The notes under the pieces are model-generated. The model searched no databases and was not told where the DNA came from. It saw only the letters and a list, made by a program, of their open reading frames with translations. Positions 13,771-22,299 of a stretch of DNA of 33,857 bases are shown one piece after another. Origin of the DNA: JAHEFX01 sp964614585 (GTDB lineage: Bacteria; Actinomycetota; Acidimicrobiia; Spongiisociales; JAENVV01); contig CAZTLW010000008.1 of the NCBI GenBank assembly GCA_964614585.1, forward strand, positions 1-33,857, read 5' to 3'. Position numbers and translations under genes: made by a program. The number at the start of each line of letters is the position of its first letter. Position 1 is the first letter of the stretch.

Positions 13771-15741
13771 TCACGCCCCGTCCTCGTCGACCACGACCAG
13801 CACCTCGTCGGCGTCGACATGGTCACCTTCGGCCACCCGGACCTCGGCGACCGTGCCGTCGCCGGGCGCCCGCACCGCGTGCTCCATCTTCATGGCCTCG
13901 ACCACGACCAGGACCTGGCCCTTGGTGACCACCTCGCCCTCGGCCGCCTCCACCGTGATCACCTTCCCCGGCATGGGGGCGAGCAGGGACCCGGCGATGC
14001 CCTCCTCGGCGACGCCGGGGAACCGGGGCAGTTCGGTGAGGGCCACCCCGCCCTCGGGGCCGTCCACGAACCAGGTGTCCCCGGCGTGGGCGACGGCGTA
14101 CGCGGCCCGCACGCCGTCGAACTCGACCACGACGCCGTCCGGCTCCTCGTCGACGAGGACGACCTCCCCCATCGGCTCGCCGTCGACCTCGACGGTCAGG
14201 CCGTGACGGTCGAATCGGTACCCGACCTCCAGGTCGGCGCCGCCAACCCGGAACGCCACCTGCTGCATCTGCGACGGCGAGTTGCGCCACCCCGACGGCA
14301 GGGATGCGGTGGGGGACCGCCGCCGGCGGCGGGCCTGGGCCCAGAGGGCTGCGGCCACCGCGTGGCGGGCGAGTGCGTCGCCCTCCACCAGTGGCCGGCC
14401 CAGCACGGCCGGGTCGTGGCGCTCCAGGTAGTGGGTGTCGGTGGCCCCGGCCAGGAACTCGGCCTCCTCGAGGATCCGCACGAGCAGGTCGCGGTTGGTG
14501 GTGAGCCCGTGCAACTCGGCCGCCCGGAGTGCGGTGGCGAGCGTCCGGGCCGCCTCGGTGCGGGTCGGCGCCCACGAGATGACCTTGGCGATCATCGGGT
14601 CGTAGTGCACGGTCACGTCCGACCCGTCCTCGACGGCGGAGTCGGTTCGGACCGTGTCGGGGATCGCGAAGCCGTGGACCGTGCCGGTCACCGGGAGGAA
14701 TCCGGCGGTGGCGTCCTCGGCGTAGAGGCGCACCTCGATCGAGTGGCCCACCATCTCGGCCGCCAGCGCCTCGTCGGGCAGCGGGTGGCCCTCGGCGACG
14801 AGCAACTGGAGCCGGACGAGGTCGAGGCCGGTCACCTCCTCGGTGACCGGGTGCTCCACCTGGAGGCGGGTGTTGACCTCGAGGAAGTAGAACGACCCGT
14901 CGGCGTCCAGCAGGAACTCCACCGTGCCCGCCCCGACGTAGTCGACGGCTCGGCCGGCGGCCACGGCCGCCTCCCCGAAGGCCGCTCGCAGCGCGTCGTC
15001 CACGGCCGGCGAGGGGCTCTCCTCCACGATCTTCTGGTGCCGGCGTTGGATCGAGCACTCGCGTTCGAACAGTGAGATGACCTGCCCGGTGGTGTCGCCG
15101 AAGATCTGCACCTCGACGTGGCGAGGGGCAGGGAGGTACTTCTCGACGAACAGGGTCGGGTCCCCGAAGGCGGCCTGGGCCTCGCGGGCGGCTCCCTGGG
15201 CGGCGGCGACGAGCTCGGCGGGGTCGGCGACGATCCGCATGCCCTTCCCGCCGCCGCCGGCCGACGCCTTGACGAGCACCGGGTAACCGATGTCGGCCGC
15301 GGCGGCGGTGAGGCCCTCGGGGTCCTCGGGATGCACCTCCACCGACGGCAGGGTCGGCACCCCGGCGGCGGTCATGAGCCGCTTGGCCCCGAGCTTCGAG
15401 CCCATCGCCTCGATCGAGTCGGGGTGGGGGCCCACCCACGTCAGGCCGGCGTCCATCACCGCCCGGGCGAAGGCGGCGTTCTCGGCAAGGAACCCGTAGC
15501 CCGGGTGCACGGCATCGGCGCCGGTCCGGCGGGCGGCCTCGACGATCCGATCGATGCGCAGGTAGGACTCGCTCGCCGGGGCGGGGCCGATCCGCACCGC
15601 CCGGTCGGCCTCGGCCACGAATGGGGCGTCGGCGTCGGCGTCGGAGAACACCGCCACGGTGGCGATCCCCACCTCGCGGCAGGTCCGCATGATGCGGCGG
15701 GCGATCTCCCCCCGGTTGGCGATGAGCAAGGTCCTGATCAC
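13771..15741 (-). CDS. Acyl-CoA carboxylase alpha subunit (biotin carboxylase + BCCP)
   Basis: This 656-residue protein has an N-terminal biotin-carboxylase domain (MIRTLLIANRGEIARR; the ATP-grasp glycine loop ASAGGGGKGM near 160; EMNxR-type site EVNTRLQVEHPVTE near 290) and a C-terminal biotinyl domain with VVEAMKMEHAV, where the Lys is biotinylated. It carboxylates biotin with bicarbonate and ATP. The beta subunit encoded 10 bp upstream passes the carboxyl group to acyl-CoA. The GTG start (15741) has GGAGG just before it. The size and layout fit methylcrotonyl-, propionyl- or geranyl-CoA carboxylases. Confidence 0.93.
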   Translation of the reverse strand: MIRTLLIANRGEIARRIMRTCREVGIATVAVFSDADADAPFVAEADRAVRIGPAPASESYLRIDRIVEAARRTGADAVHPGYGFLAENAAFARAVMDAGLTWVGPHPDSIEAMGSKLGAKRLMTAAGVPTLPSVEVHPEDPEGLTAAAADIGYPVLVKASAGGGGKGMRIVADPAELVAAAQGAAREAQAAFGDPTLFVEKYLPAPRHVEVQIFGDTTGQVISLFERECSIQRRHQKIVEESPSPAVDDALRAAFGEAAVAAGRAVDYVGAGTVEFLLDADGSFYFLEVNTRLQVEHPVTEEVTGLDLVRLQLLVAEGHPLPDEALAAEMVGHSIEVRLYAEDATAGFLPVTGTVHGFAIPDTVRTDSAVEDGSDVTVHYDPMIAKVISWAPTRTEAARTLATALRAAELHGLTTNRDLLVRILEEAEFLAGATDTHYLERHDPAVLGRPLVEGDALARHAVAAALWAQARRRRRSPTASLPSGWRNSPSQMQQVAFRVGGADLEVGYRFDRHGLTVEVDGEPMGEVVLVDEEPDGVVVEFDGVRAAYAVAHAGDTWFVDGPEGGVALTELPRFPGVAEEGIAGSLLAPMPGKVITVEAAEGEVVTKGQVLVVVEAMKMEHAVRAPGDGTVAEVRVAEGDHVDADEVLVVVDEDGA

Positions 15742-15751
15742 GATCCCTCCA

Positions 15752-17350
15752 TCACATCCGGAAGACGCCCCAGCGATTGGTGCCCTCGACCGGGCCGTTG
15801 TGCACCGACGACAAGAGGATGCCGAGCACGGTGCGGGTGTCGCGGGGGTCGACGAGGCCGTCGTCGCGCACCCGGCCGGTGTTGTAGAGCGCCTGTTCCT
15901 CGTGGCTGATCTGGGCGTGGATCAACGCCTTGCGTTGGGCGTCGGCCTCCTCGTCGAACGGTCGCCCGAGGCTCTCGGCGTTCTCGCGGGCCACGATGGA
16001 GAGCACCCCGGACAACTGCTCGGCGCCCATCACGGCGCCCTTGTACGTGGGCCAGCCCACGACGAAGCGGGGGCGATAGGCGAACCCGGCCATGCCGTAG
16101 TTGCCGGCCCCGTACGAGGACCCCGCCATGAGCACGAGGTGGGGCACCGTCGAGTTGGCGACGGCGTTGATCATCTTGGCCCCGTCCTTGATGATCCCCC
16201 GCTGCTCGTACTCGGTGCCGACCATGTAGCCGGTCGTGTTGTGGATGAAGATGATCGGCTGGTCGTACTGGTTGCAGAGTTGGATGAACTCGGTCGCCTT
16301 CTGCGCCTCCTCCGAGAACAGCACCCCTTGCTGGTTGGCGATGATGCCGACGGGGTACCCATGGATGTGGGCCCAGCAGGTCAGGAGTGAGGTGCCATAG
16401 CGCGCCTTGTACTCGTCGATCACCGAGTCGTCGACGACCCGGGCGAGCACCTCGCGCATGTCGTAGGGCTTCTTCGGGTCGACTTGGACGATGCCCAGCA
16501 ACTCCTCGGGGTCGTAGCGGGGTGGCGTGGAGGGTCGGGTGGGCCCGTAGCCGAGCTTGCGCCAGTTCAGGTGGCCGATGATCTCGCGGCCGATGCGGAT
16601 GGCGTCGGGCTCGTCGAGAGCGAAGTAGTCGCCCACGCCCGACACCCGGGTGTGCATGTCGGCGCCGCCGAGGTCCTCCTCGTCGGCGTCCTCGCCGGTC
16701 GCCATCTTGACGAGCGGCCGCCCGCCGAGGAAGACCTTCGAGCGGTCCTTCACCATCACGGCGTAGTCGCACATGCCGGGGACGTAGGCGCCGCCGGCGG
16801 TCGAGTTGCCGAACACGAGCGCCACCGTCGGGATCCCGGCCTGGGACATGTTCGTGAGGTTGCGGAACCATTTGCCGCCCGGAAGCCAGACGTCGGCCTG
16901 GGTGGGCAGGTCGGCGCCGCCCGACTCGACGAAGTTCACGAGGGGCAGCCGGTTGGCGAGGACGATGTCCTGGATGCGCAGCGACTTGGCCAGCGAGATC
17001 GGGTTCGACGAACCACCGCGGATGGTCGGGTCGTGCCCGGAGATGGCCACCTCGGTGCCGTGGACGTAGCCGATCCCGGTGACGACGGACGCCGACAGCG
17101 GGTAGTCGGTACCCCAGGCAGCCAGCGGGCTGAGCTCGAGGAAGGGACTGTCGCGGTCCAGGAGGAGCTCGATCCGCTCCCGGATCATGAGCTTGCCCCG
17201 GTCGTGGTGGCGCGAGACGTACTTCTCGCCGCCCCCGGCCCGGCTCTCGGCCATCAGCCCCTCGTAGCGGGCCAGCAGTTCGAGATTGGCCTCCCGGGTG
17301 GCGGCGAAGTCCGGTGAGGTGGGGTCGATGCGGGAGTCGATGACCGGCAC
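15752..17350 (-). CDS. Acyl-CoA carboxylase beta subunit (carboxyltransferase), MCC-like
   Basis: This 532-residue carboxyltransferase has the two crotonase-like halves. The N-terminal half has GRGGSSNPIS-like and VNFVESGGADLPTQ segments, then GNSTAGGAYVPGMCDY. The C-terminal half has GIIANQQGVLFSEEAQKATEF, IIFIHNTTGYMVG and MAGSSYGAGNYGMAG. Length and motifs favour a methylcrotonyl-CoA (leucine breakdown) or related branched/medium acyl-CoA enzyme rather than acetyl-CoA carboxylase. The open frame extends to 17512, but GTG 17350 is chosen, with TAGGTT (17363-17358) 7 nt upstream. It heads the carboxylase operon. Confidence 0.9.
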   Translation of the reverse strand: MPVIDSRIDPTSPDFAATREANLELLARYEGLMAESRAGGGEKYVSRHHDRGKLMIRERIELLLDRDSPFLELSPLAAWGTDYPLSASVVTGIGYVHGTEVAISGHDPTIRGGSSNPISLAKSLRIQDIVLANRLPLVNFVESGGADLPTQADVWLPGGKWFRNLTNMSQAGIPTVALVFGNSTAGGAYVPGMCDYAVMVKDRSKVFLGGRPLVKMATGEDADEEDLGGADMHTRVSGVGDYFALDEPDAIRIGREIIGHLNWRKLGYGPTRPSTPPRYDPEELLGIVQVDPKKPYDMREVLARVVDDSVIDEYKARYGTSLLTCWAHIHGYPVGIIANQQGVLFSEEAQKATEFIQLCNQYDQPIIFIHNTTGYMVGTEYEQRGIIKDGAKMINAVANSTVPHLVLMAGSSYGAGNYGMAGFAYRPRFVVGWPTYKGAVMGAEQLSGVLSIVARENAESLGRPFDEEADAQRKALIHAQISHEEQALYNTGRVRDDGLVDPRDTRTVLGILLSSVHNGPVEGTNRWGVFRM

Positions 17351-17383
17351 GGCGGGGAACCTAGCGAGGCGGCCGGGGCGGCT

Positions 17384-17425
17384 GGACTCGGGACGCGGGA
17401 CACGGGACGCGGGAGTTGGGACGAC
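17384..17425. repeat. Imperfect heptad array, GGACNCG-type, six units
   Basis: Consecutive 7-mers GGACTCG, GGACGCG, GGACACG, GGACGCG, GGAGTTG and GGACGAC fill the gap between the DUF2007-like gene and the carboxylase beta gene. The array at 17751-17776, on the other side of the DUF2007-like gene, is its reverse complement in type, so the small gene is framed by inverted arrays. Confidence 0.85.
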
Positions 17426-17436
17426 GCCTGCGCAGG

Positions 17437-17721
17437 TCAGGCGACGAGCAGGGCCCAGGCCAGGAAGAGGCCCATGGCGACGGCGACGCCGACCATCAGT
17501 CGGTTCGCCCACGGCGGGAACGGCGCCGGGTCGGCCGGCGGGTCGATGCCGAGGATCGCGGCCGCCTCGGCGAGGAACTCGTCGGGCACCAGGATCCGGT
17601 AGTCGGCGATCTCGCGCATGGCGCTCCAGTCGCCGACCTCGGCGGGGATCCCCTCGTCCACGAGTCGCGCCCGCACCACCTCGGCCTGGGTCACGGTGGC
17701 GAACGACGTCAGCGGGCGCAT
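17437..17721 (-). CDS. DUF2007-like small protein with one C-terminal membrane helix
   Basis: This 94-residue protein has a soluble first part (FATVTQAEVVRARLVDEGIPAEV, then YRILVPDEFLAEAAAIL) that fits DUF2007-type putative signal-transducing domains. It ends in a single hydrophobic helix, about residues 74-94. It would sit on the inner face of the membrane. Function is not known. ATG 17721 follows TACCAT (17733-17728) by 6 nt, so it is probably leaderless. It sits alone between two inverted heptad arrays. Confidence 0.7.
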   Translation of the reverse strand: MRPLTSFATVTQAEVVRARLVDEGIPAEVGDWSAMREIADYRILVPDEFLAEAAAILGIDPPADPAPFPPWANRLMVGVAVAMGLFLAWALLVA

Positions 17722-17750
17722 GGGGCGATGGTACGACCGGACCCGCTCAA

Positions 17751-17776
17751 GTCCCGTGTCCCGTGTCCCGTGTCCC
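17751..17776. repeat. Tandem array GTCCCGT x3 plus 5 nt
   Basis: Three exact heptads and a partial one lie between the divergent DUF2007-like gene and serC. On the minus strand the unit reads GGGACAC. Confidence 0.9.
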
Positions 17777-17801
17777 AGATCCCCGCACGTAGCCTCGCCC
17801 C

Positions 17802-18878
17802 ATGCGCATCCACAACTTCTCGGCGGGTCCCTGCACCCTCCCTCTCGAGGTGCTCGAGCAGGCCCGCGACGAGTTCGTCGACTTCCACGGCGCCGGGGCC
17901 TCGCTCATCGAGATGAGCCACCGGTCGCCCGAGTACGACGAGGTGCACGTCGACGCCCTCGCCGCCGCCCGGCGCCTCGCCGGCGCCCCCGACGAGTTCG
18001 ACGTGCTGTTCCTCCAGGGCGGGGCCACCCTCCAATTCGCCATGGTGCCGATGAACCTGCTCGGCCCCGGCGACCACGCCCACTACGCGATCACCGGTTC
18101 GTGGTCGAAGAAGGCCCTCGCCGACGCCCGTCACCACCACAGCGTGGGCGTGGCCTGGGACGGGGGCGAGGGCGGGTACACGCGCACCCCGGCGGTGGGG
18201 GAGTTGCAACTCGGCGACGACGACCGCTACCTGCACCTCTGCTCGAACGAGACGATCGAGGGTCTTCGCTGGCCGACGTGGCCGGACGTCGGCATCCCGC
18301 TGGCGGTCGACATGTCCTCGGAGTACCTCGCGCGGCCGATTCCCTGGGACCTCGTCGACGTCGTGTACGGCGGGGTGCAGAAGAACCTCGGCCCGGCGGG
18401 TCTGACCATCGTGTTCGTCCGCCGGTCCGTGCTCGACCGGGTGCCCGACCTGGCGTCCTACCTGTCGTGGGCCACCCACGCCGAGAAGCATTCGCTGTAC
18501 AACACGCCCCCGGTCTTCGCCGTCTGGATCACCGGGAAGGTGTTGCGGTGGCTCGAGGGCCGGGGCGGGGTGCCGGCCCTGGAGGCGGACGCCGCCCACA
18601 AGGCGGGCCTGCTCTACGACGTGGTCGACGGGTCGGACGGCTACTACCGGTGCCCGGTGGAACCGGCGCATCGCAGCCACATGAACGTCGTCTTCCGGCT
18701 GCCGTCTCCCGACGAGGAGGCCAGGTTCGTGATCGAGGCCGCCGAGCGGGGCCTCGCCAACCTGAAGGGGCACCGGTCGGTGGGCGGCATCCGGGCGTCG
18801 GTCTATGCCGCCATGCCGCTGGCCGGGGTGGAGGAGCTGGCCGGGTTCATGGCCGAGTTCGCCGCCGCCCACCGGTAG
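17802..18878 (+). CDS. serC: Phosphoserine aminotransferase
   Basis: This 358-residue class-V aminotransferase begins MRIHNFSAGPCTLP, typical of SerC. LFLQGGATLQFAMVPMNLL is near 70, a PLP contact region VDMSSEYLARP near 168, and the PLP lysine in YGGVQKNLGPAG near 190. The C-terminal RASVYAAMPLAGVEEL segment completes the fold. It makes 3-phosphoserine from 3-phosphohydroxypyruvate and glutamate. TAGCCT (17790-17795) lies 6 nt before the ATG, implying a leaderless message. It appears monocistronic. Confidence 0.95.
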   Translation: MRIHNFSAGPCTLPLEVLEQARDEFVDFHGAGASLIEMSHRSPEYDEVHVDALAAARRLAGAPDEFDVLFLQGGATLQFAMVPMNLLGPGDHAHYAITGSWSKKALADARHHHSVGVAWDGGEGGYTRTPAVGELQLGDDDRYLHLCSNETIEGLRWPTWPDVGIPLAVDMSSEYLARPIPWDLVDVVYGGVQKNLGPAGLTIVFVRRSVLDRVPDLASYLSWATHAEKHSLYNTPPVFAVWITGKVLRWLEGRGGVPALEADAAHKAGLLYDVVDGSDGYYRCPVEPAHRSHMNVVFRLPSPDEEARFVIEAAERGLANLKGHRSVGGIRASVYAAMPLAGVEELAGFMAEFAAAHR

Positions 18879-18927
18879 GGGTCCCTCCCCGGGCCAGCCG
18901 CCCCGGAGTGGCCCCCCACCCACCCTG

Positions 18928-18976
18928 GTTCGTGTGTCGCTCAGCCCTCACATACGGGGGTCAACGACACAAGAAC
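18928..18976. terminator. Inverted repeat between convergent genes
   Basis: GTTCGTGTGTCG (18928-18939) pairs with CGACACAAGAAC (18965-18976) at 11 of 12 positions across a 25-nt loop. It lies midway between the serC stop and the stop of the minus-strand gene at 18993, so it may be a bidirectional terminator. Confidence 0.4.
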
Positions 18977-18992
18977 GAGTGCCGGGACCGCC

Positions 18993-19382
18993 TCAGCGGG
19001 GGGTGTGGGCCTCGACGAACCGGGTGACCAGGCCCGAGCGACCGCCGGAGATCACGCCCTGCTCGTCGAGATAGGTGGCGTAGGCGCCGGCGACGTCGCG
19101 GGCGATCTCGTCGGCCTTCTCCGAGTCCAGCACGAGCCGCCGACCGAGATCCGGCTCGTGCCAATCGGGCACCGCCTCCTCGACGTCGACCCACCCGTGG
19201 TCGGTGGTCGCCTCCACCCCGCCCCACGACGCCGTGACCTTGCCCGCGATCGGCTCGCTGTCGATGAAGGACTCCAGCTCGTTGATCACGTGGAGGGCGA
19301 GCCGGGCCTGGGCCACGGTGGCCGGCGTCCACTCGAAGGGCTCCCGTGGCGGGTTGGGGGTCCAGTGGAGTCGGAGCTTCAT
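18993..19382 (-). CDS. Uncharacterised 129-residue protein
   Basis: I do not recognise a family. The protein begins MKLRLHWTPNPPREPFEW. It is acidic and rich in Trp and Asp (ESFIDSEPIAGKVTASWGG, then GWVDVEEAVPDW) and ends with a helical segment ADEIARDVAGAYATYLDEQ. It has no signal peptide, membrane helix or Cys cluster, so it is probably cytosolic. ATG 19382 is preceded by GGGAGAGG, and TACGAT (19415-19410) lies further upstream, giving a short leader. The open frame continues to 19535, but that part lies over the next gene's start. It is divergent from the nitroreductase. Confidence 0.6.
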   Translation of the reverse strand: MKLRLHWTPNPPREPFEWTPATVAQARLALHVINELESFIDSEPIAGKVTASWGGVEATTDHGWVDVEEAVPDWHEPDLGRRLVLDSEKADEIARDVAGAYATYLDEQGVISGGRSGLVTRFVEAHTPR

Positions 19383-19522
19383 CGCCTCTCCCGGGGTGCC
19401 GATCGGCCCATCGTACGCCCGGGGCGGGGAGGTGCGGGCGGGGTCCGGGTGCGGTGGGAATGCCCCGGAGGCGACGGGCGTTGCGCGCATCCGACCCACC
19501 CGATCGCTACGCATCCCATCGT

Positions 19523-20143
19523 ATGGCCACGACACACATCGACTTCTACTTCGACCCCATCTGCCCCTGGTGCTGGATCACCAGCCGCTGGCTGCGGGAG
19601 GTGGCGCCCCAGCGCGACGTGGAGCTCGCCTGGCGCCCCTTCTCGCTCCTCGAGAAGAACTACGGCATGGAGGGCGGCCACGGCAACGACGAGTACCGGG
19701 CGCGGTACGAGACGACCCACCGGATGCTCCGGATGCTGGAGGCCGCCCGCGAAGGTCACGGCGACCGGGCCGTCGACGATCTGTACCTCGAGTTGGGACG
19801 TCGGTTCCACCATGACCGGGATCGGGATCCCGACCTCGGCGAGGTCCTGGCGTCCGCCGGGATCCCGGGCACGCTCGCCGCCGCCGCCGACGACCCGGCG
19901 TGGGACGTGCCGATCAAGGCATCCATGGACCGGGCCATCGAGATCGCCGGCTACGACGTGGGGGTGCCGCTCATGGTCTTCGACGACGAGTGCGGCTTCT
20001 TCGGACCGGTCCTCTCGCCCCGACCGACCGGGGCCGGCGCCCTCGAGCTCTTCGATGCCGTCACGACGCTCGCCCGCCACCCCGGCTTCTGGGAGCTGAA
20101 GCGGGACCGCGATGGCCGCCCCGAGCTCGGCGAGCGTCCCTGA
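19523..20143 (+). CDS. DsbA-fold mycothiol-dependent nitroreductase-like protein (Rv2466c type)
   Basis: This 206-residue thioredoxin-fold protein reads HIDFYFDPICPWCWITSRWLREV at its start. The CPWC active site (about residues 14-17) and the flanking pattern match Rv2466c, the mycobacterial mycothiol-dependent nitroreductase, and related 2-hydroxychromene carboxylate isomerase-like proteins. The helical insert follows, and the conserved VGVPLMVFDDE (cis-Pro loop) is near residue 150. It would reduce oxidised or nitro substrates using mycothiol, which only actinobacteria make. ATG 19523 is chosen because the frame upstream lies over another gene. Confidence 0.82.
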   Translation: MATTHIDFYFDPICPWCWITSRWLREVAPQRDVELAWRPFSLLEKNYGMEGGHGNDEYRARYETTHRMLRMLEAAREGHGDRAVDDLYLELGRRFHHDRDRDPDLGEVLASAGIPGTLAAAADDPAWDVPIKASMDRAIEIAGYDVGVPLMVFDDECGFFGPVLSPRPTGAGALELFDAVTTLARHPGFWELKRDRDGRPELGERP

Positions 20144-20150
20144 CGGTCGG

Positions 20151-20196
20151 TACCGAGTACCGAGTACCGAGTACCGAGTACCGAGTACCGAGTACC
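20151..20196. repeat. Tandem array TACCGAG x6 plus 4 nt
   Basis: Six exact heptads fill the 78-bp gap between the nitroreductase stop and the udk promoter. On the minus strand the unit reads GGTACTC. The array ends 11 bp before the TAGGCT -10 of udk, so it covers the place of the -35 region. Confidence 0.95.
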
Positions 20197-20221
20197 CGGA
20201 CGAGCCGTAGGCTCGTCCGCC

Positions 20222-20863
20222 ATGTCCGAGTCGTTTTGGCCCACCCGGCGTCCGCTCGTCATCGGCGTCGCCGGCGGATCGGGCTCGGGGAAGACCACCA
20301 TCACCGAGGCGATCATCGACGTCGTCGCCCCGGCGCCGGTGACGCTCATCCAGCACGACGCCTACTACCGGCACCGGCCCGACCTCACCTTCGAGGAGCG
20401 GACCCGGGTCAACTACGACCACCCCGACTCGCTCGAGACCGAGCTCATGGTGGCCCACCTGCAGGCCCTCGTCGCCGGTGAGCGGGCGGAGCTGCCGGTC
20501 TACGACTTCGCCACCCACCTGCGGACCGACGAGACGGTGCCGGTGCTCGCCGCCGACGTCGTGCTGGTCGAGGGGATCCTCGTGTTGACCGAACCGACCC
20601 TTCGCGAGCTCATGGACCTGCGGATCTTCGTCGACACCGATGCCGACATTCGGCTCGCCCGGCGAGCCCGCCGGGACGTCGCCGAGCGGGGCCGCAGCAT
20701 CGAGTCGGTGCTCGACCAGTGGGAGGCCACGGTGCGGCCGATGTACCTCGAGTTCGTCGAGCCGTCCCGGCGCCACGCCGACCTGGTCATCCCCGAGGGC
20801 TACAACGACCGGGCGGTCCACACCCTGCAGGGCATGCTGCGGGACGTGCTCGCCCGCCGCTGA
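20222..20863 (+). CDS. udk: Uridine kinase
   Basis: This 213-residue P-loop kinase has Walker A GVAGGSGSGKTT at about residues 15-26. A substrate loop follows (LIQHDAYYRHRPDLTFEER), and YDHPDSLETELM is typical of Udk. VLVEGILVL serves as Walker B, and RRARRDVAERGRS as the lid. It phosphorylates uridine and cytidine in pyrimidine salvage. TAGGCT (20208-20213) is 8 nt before the ATG. proC follows after 16 bp with its own -10. Confidence 0.92.
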   Translation: MSESFWPTRRPLVIGVAGGSGSGKTTITEAIIDVVAPAPVTLIQHDAYYRHRPDLTFEERTRVNYDHPDSLETELMVAHLQALVAGERAELPVYDFATHLRTDETVPVLAADVVLVEGILVLTEPTLRELMDLRIFVDTDADIRLARRARRDVAERGRSIESVLDQWEATVRPMYLEFVEPSRRHADLVIPEGYNDRAVHTLQGMLRDVLARR

Positions 20864-20879
20864 CCGATACCCTCGGGGC

Positions 20880-21719
20880 ATGGACACCGTCGCCGTCATC
20901 GGGGTGGGCGCCATGGGCACCGCCCTCGTCCGGGGCCTGGAGGCCGCCGGCTGGCAGAAACTCGACCTTCGACTCGCTGACGCCCGCATCGAGCGGGTGG
21001 GCGAACTGGGTGAGGCCGGCCACCTCGCCTGGACCGACCCCACCATCGCCGCCGAGTCGGCTCGGGTCGTGGTCCTCGCCACCAAGCCCGAGACCGTGCC
21101 CGCAGTCGCCGCCGAACTCCTGCCGGTACTCGGTCCCGACCACGTCGTCGTCTCGATCGCGGCCGGCATCCGCCTCGCCACGCTGGAACGGCTCCTGCCC
21201 GGGATCGCAGTGGTCCGGGCGATGCCCAACACCCCCTCGCTGGTGGGGAAGGGCATGACCGGGTACGCCGCCGGCGAATCGGCGTCCGACGACCAGGTCG
21301 CCGCCGTTGCGGGCGTCCTCGCCGCACTGGGCGACACCGTGGCGATCACGGAGGCCGAGATGGACGCCCTGACCGCGGTGTCCGGCAGTGGACCTGCCTA
21401 CGTCTTCCTGCTCGTCGAGGCTCTCGCCGAGGCCGGCCGGGCCGAGGGCCTCGAGGGCGAACTGGCCGCCCGGCTCGCCCGTCAGACAGTGGTGGGCGCC
21501 GGTGCGCTCCTGGCCGCCGATCCGGCGTCGGCCGAGGAGCTTCGCCGCAGGGTGACCTCCCCGGGTGGCACCACCGAGGCCGCCATCCGCTCCTTCGAAC
21601 AGGACGGTGTCCGCCGGGTCGTCCGCAACGCCGTGCAGGCGGCCCGGCAACGATCCGAGGCGATGGCGGCGGAGGTGCCTGCCGACGAGCCGGACCACCC
21701 CGCTCCGCCCGAGGCGTGA
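20880..21719 (+). CDS. proC: Pyrroline-5-carboxylate reductase
   Basis: This 279-residue enzyme has the NAD(P) loop VIGVGAMGTALVRG, then VVLATKPETV, VRAMPNTPSLVGKGMTGYA, and the C-terminal signature SGSGPAYVFLLVEALAEAG with VTSPGGTTEAAI. These are complete ProC hallmarks. It catalyses the last step of proline synthesis, and proline is also an osmolyte. TACCCT (20868-20873) lies 6 nt before ATG 20880. The acidic tail after residue 260 is an extra. Confidence 0.94.
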   Translation: MDTVAVIGVGAMGTALVRGLEAAGWQKLDLRLADARIERVGELGEAGHLAWTDPTIAAESARVVVLATKPETVPAVAAELLPVLGPDHVVVSIAAGIRLATLERLLPGIAVVRAMPNTPSLVGKGMTGYAAGESASDDQVAAVAGVLAALGDTVAITEAEMDALTAVSGSGPAYVFLLVEALAEAGRAEGLEGELAARLARQTVVGAGALLAADPASAEELRRRVTSPGGTTEAAIRSFEQDGVRRVVRNAVQAARQRSEAMAAEVPADEPDHPAPPEA

Positions 21720-21786
21720 GCAGACGTCGATCCCCCGGTGGCGCCCCCGATGGCCGAGGGCTGATCGGCTCGGTACCGTTCGGGCC

Positions 21787-22242
21787 ATGGCAGACGTAGG
21801 CGACCGACTCCCCGACCTGACCCTCACCGACCACACCGGCAAGGACCTGTCGCTCCGCGACCTCGGCTCCGCGATCGTGTTCTTCTACCCCAAGGCGATG
21901 ACCCCCGGGTGCACGACCGAGGCGTGCGACTTCCGGGACCGCCACACCCCGTTCCTCGAGGCCGGTTACGAGGTGGTGGGGGTCAGCCCCGACGACCCGA
22001 CGACCAACGCCCGGTTCGTCGAGCAGGAGCGGCTCACGTTCCGGCTCCTGTCCGACCCCGATCACGAGTTCGCCGAGGCCGTGGGGGCCTGGGGTGAGAA
22101 GAAGAACTACGGCAAGGTGTACGAAGGCCTCATCCGCAGCACGTTCGTGGTGGAGGACGGCGTCATCGCCCAGGCCTTCCGCAACGTCCGGGCCAAGGGC
22201 CACGTCGCCAGGATCGCCCGCGAACTCGGTCTGGAGGCCTGA
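21787..22242 (+). CDS. bcp: Peroxiredoxin, Bcp/PrxQ type
   Basis: This 151-residue thioredoxin-fold peroxidase has FFYPKAMTPGCTTEACDFRD. The peroxidatic Cys and a second Cys five residues later form the usual PrxQ/BCP intrahelical pair. VVGVSPDDP and KKNYGKVYEGLIRSTFVVE are also family signatures. It reduces hydroperoxides using thioredoxin or a similar donor. TACCGT (21774-21779) lies 7 nt upstream of the ATG. Confidence 0.94.
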   Translation: MADVGDRLPDLTLTDHTGKDLSLRDLGSAIVFFYPKAMTPGCTTEACDFRDRHTPFLEAGYEVVGVSPDDPTTNARFVEQERLTFRLLSDPDHEFAEAVGAWGEKKNYGKVYEGLIRSTFVVEDGVIAQAFRNVRAKGHVARIARELGLEA

Positions 22243-22299
22243 CCGGGGGGTGCCCCGAGGGCGCCGGAGTCGTAGAATGGGGGTGAAAGGGAGGTGCGC

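Noticed and set aside
12604..15075. Plus-strand open frame of 823 codons opposite the DinB-like and carboxylase genes
   Set aside because: It shows no recognisable domain, while the minus-strand genes have clear catalytic motifs.
20151..20196. Tandem array considered as a CRISPR
   Set aside because: Units are 7 bp with no spacers, and there are no cas genes.
19379..21349. Minus-strand frame of 656 codons opposite the nitroreductase, udk and proC
   Set aside because: It is a shadow of three recognised enzymes and also crosses a tandem repeat.
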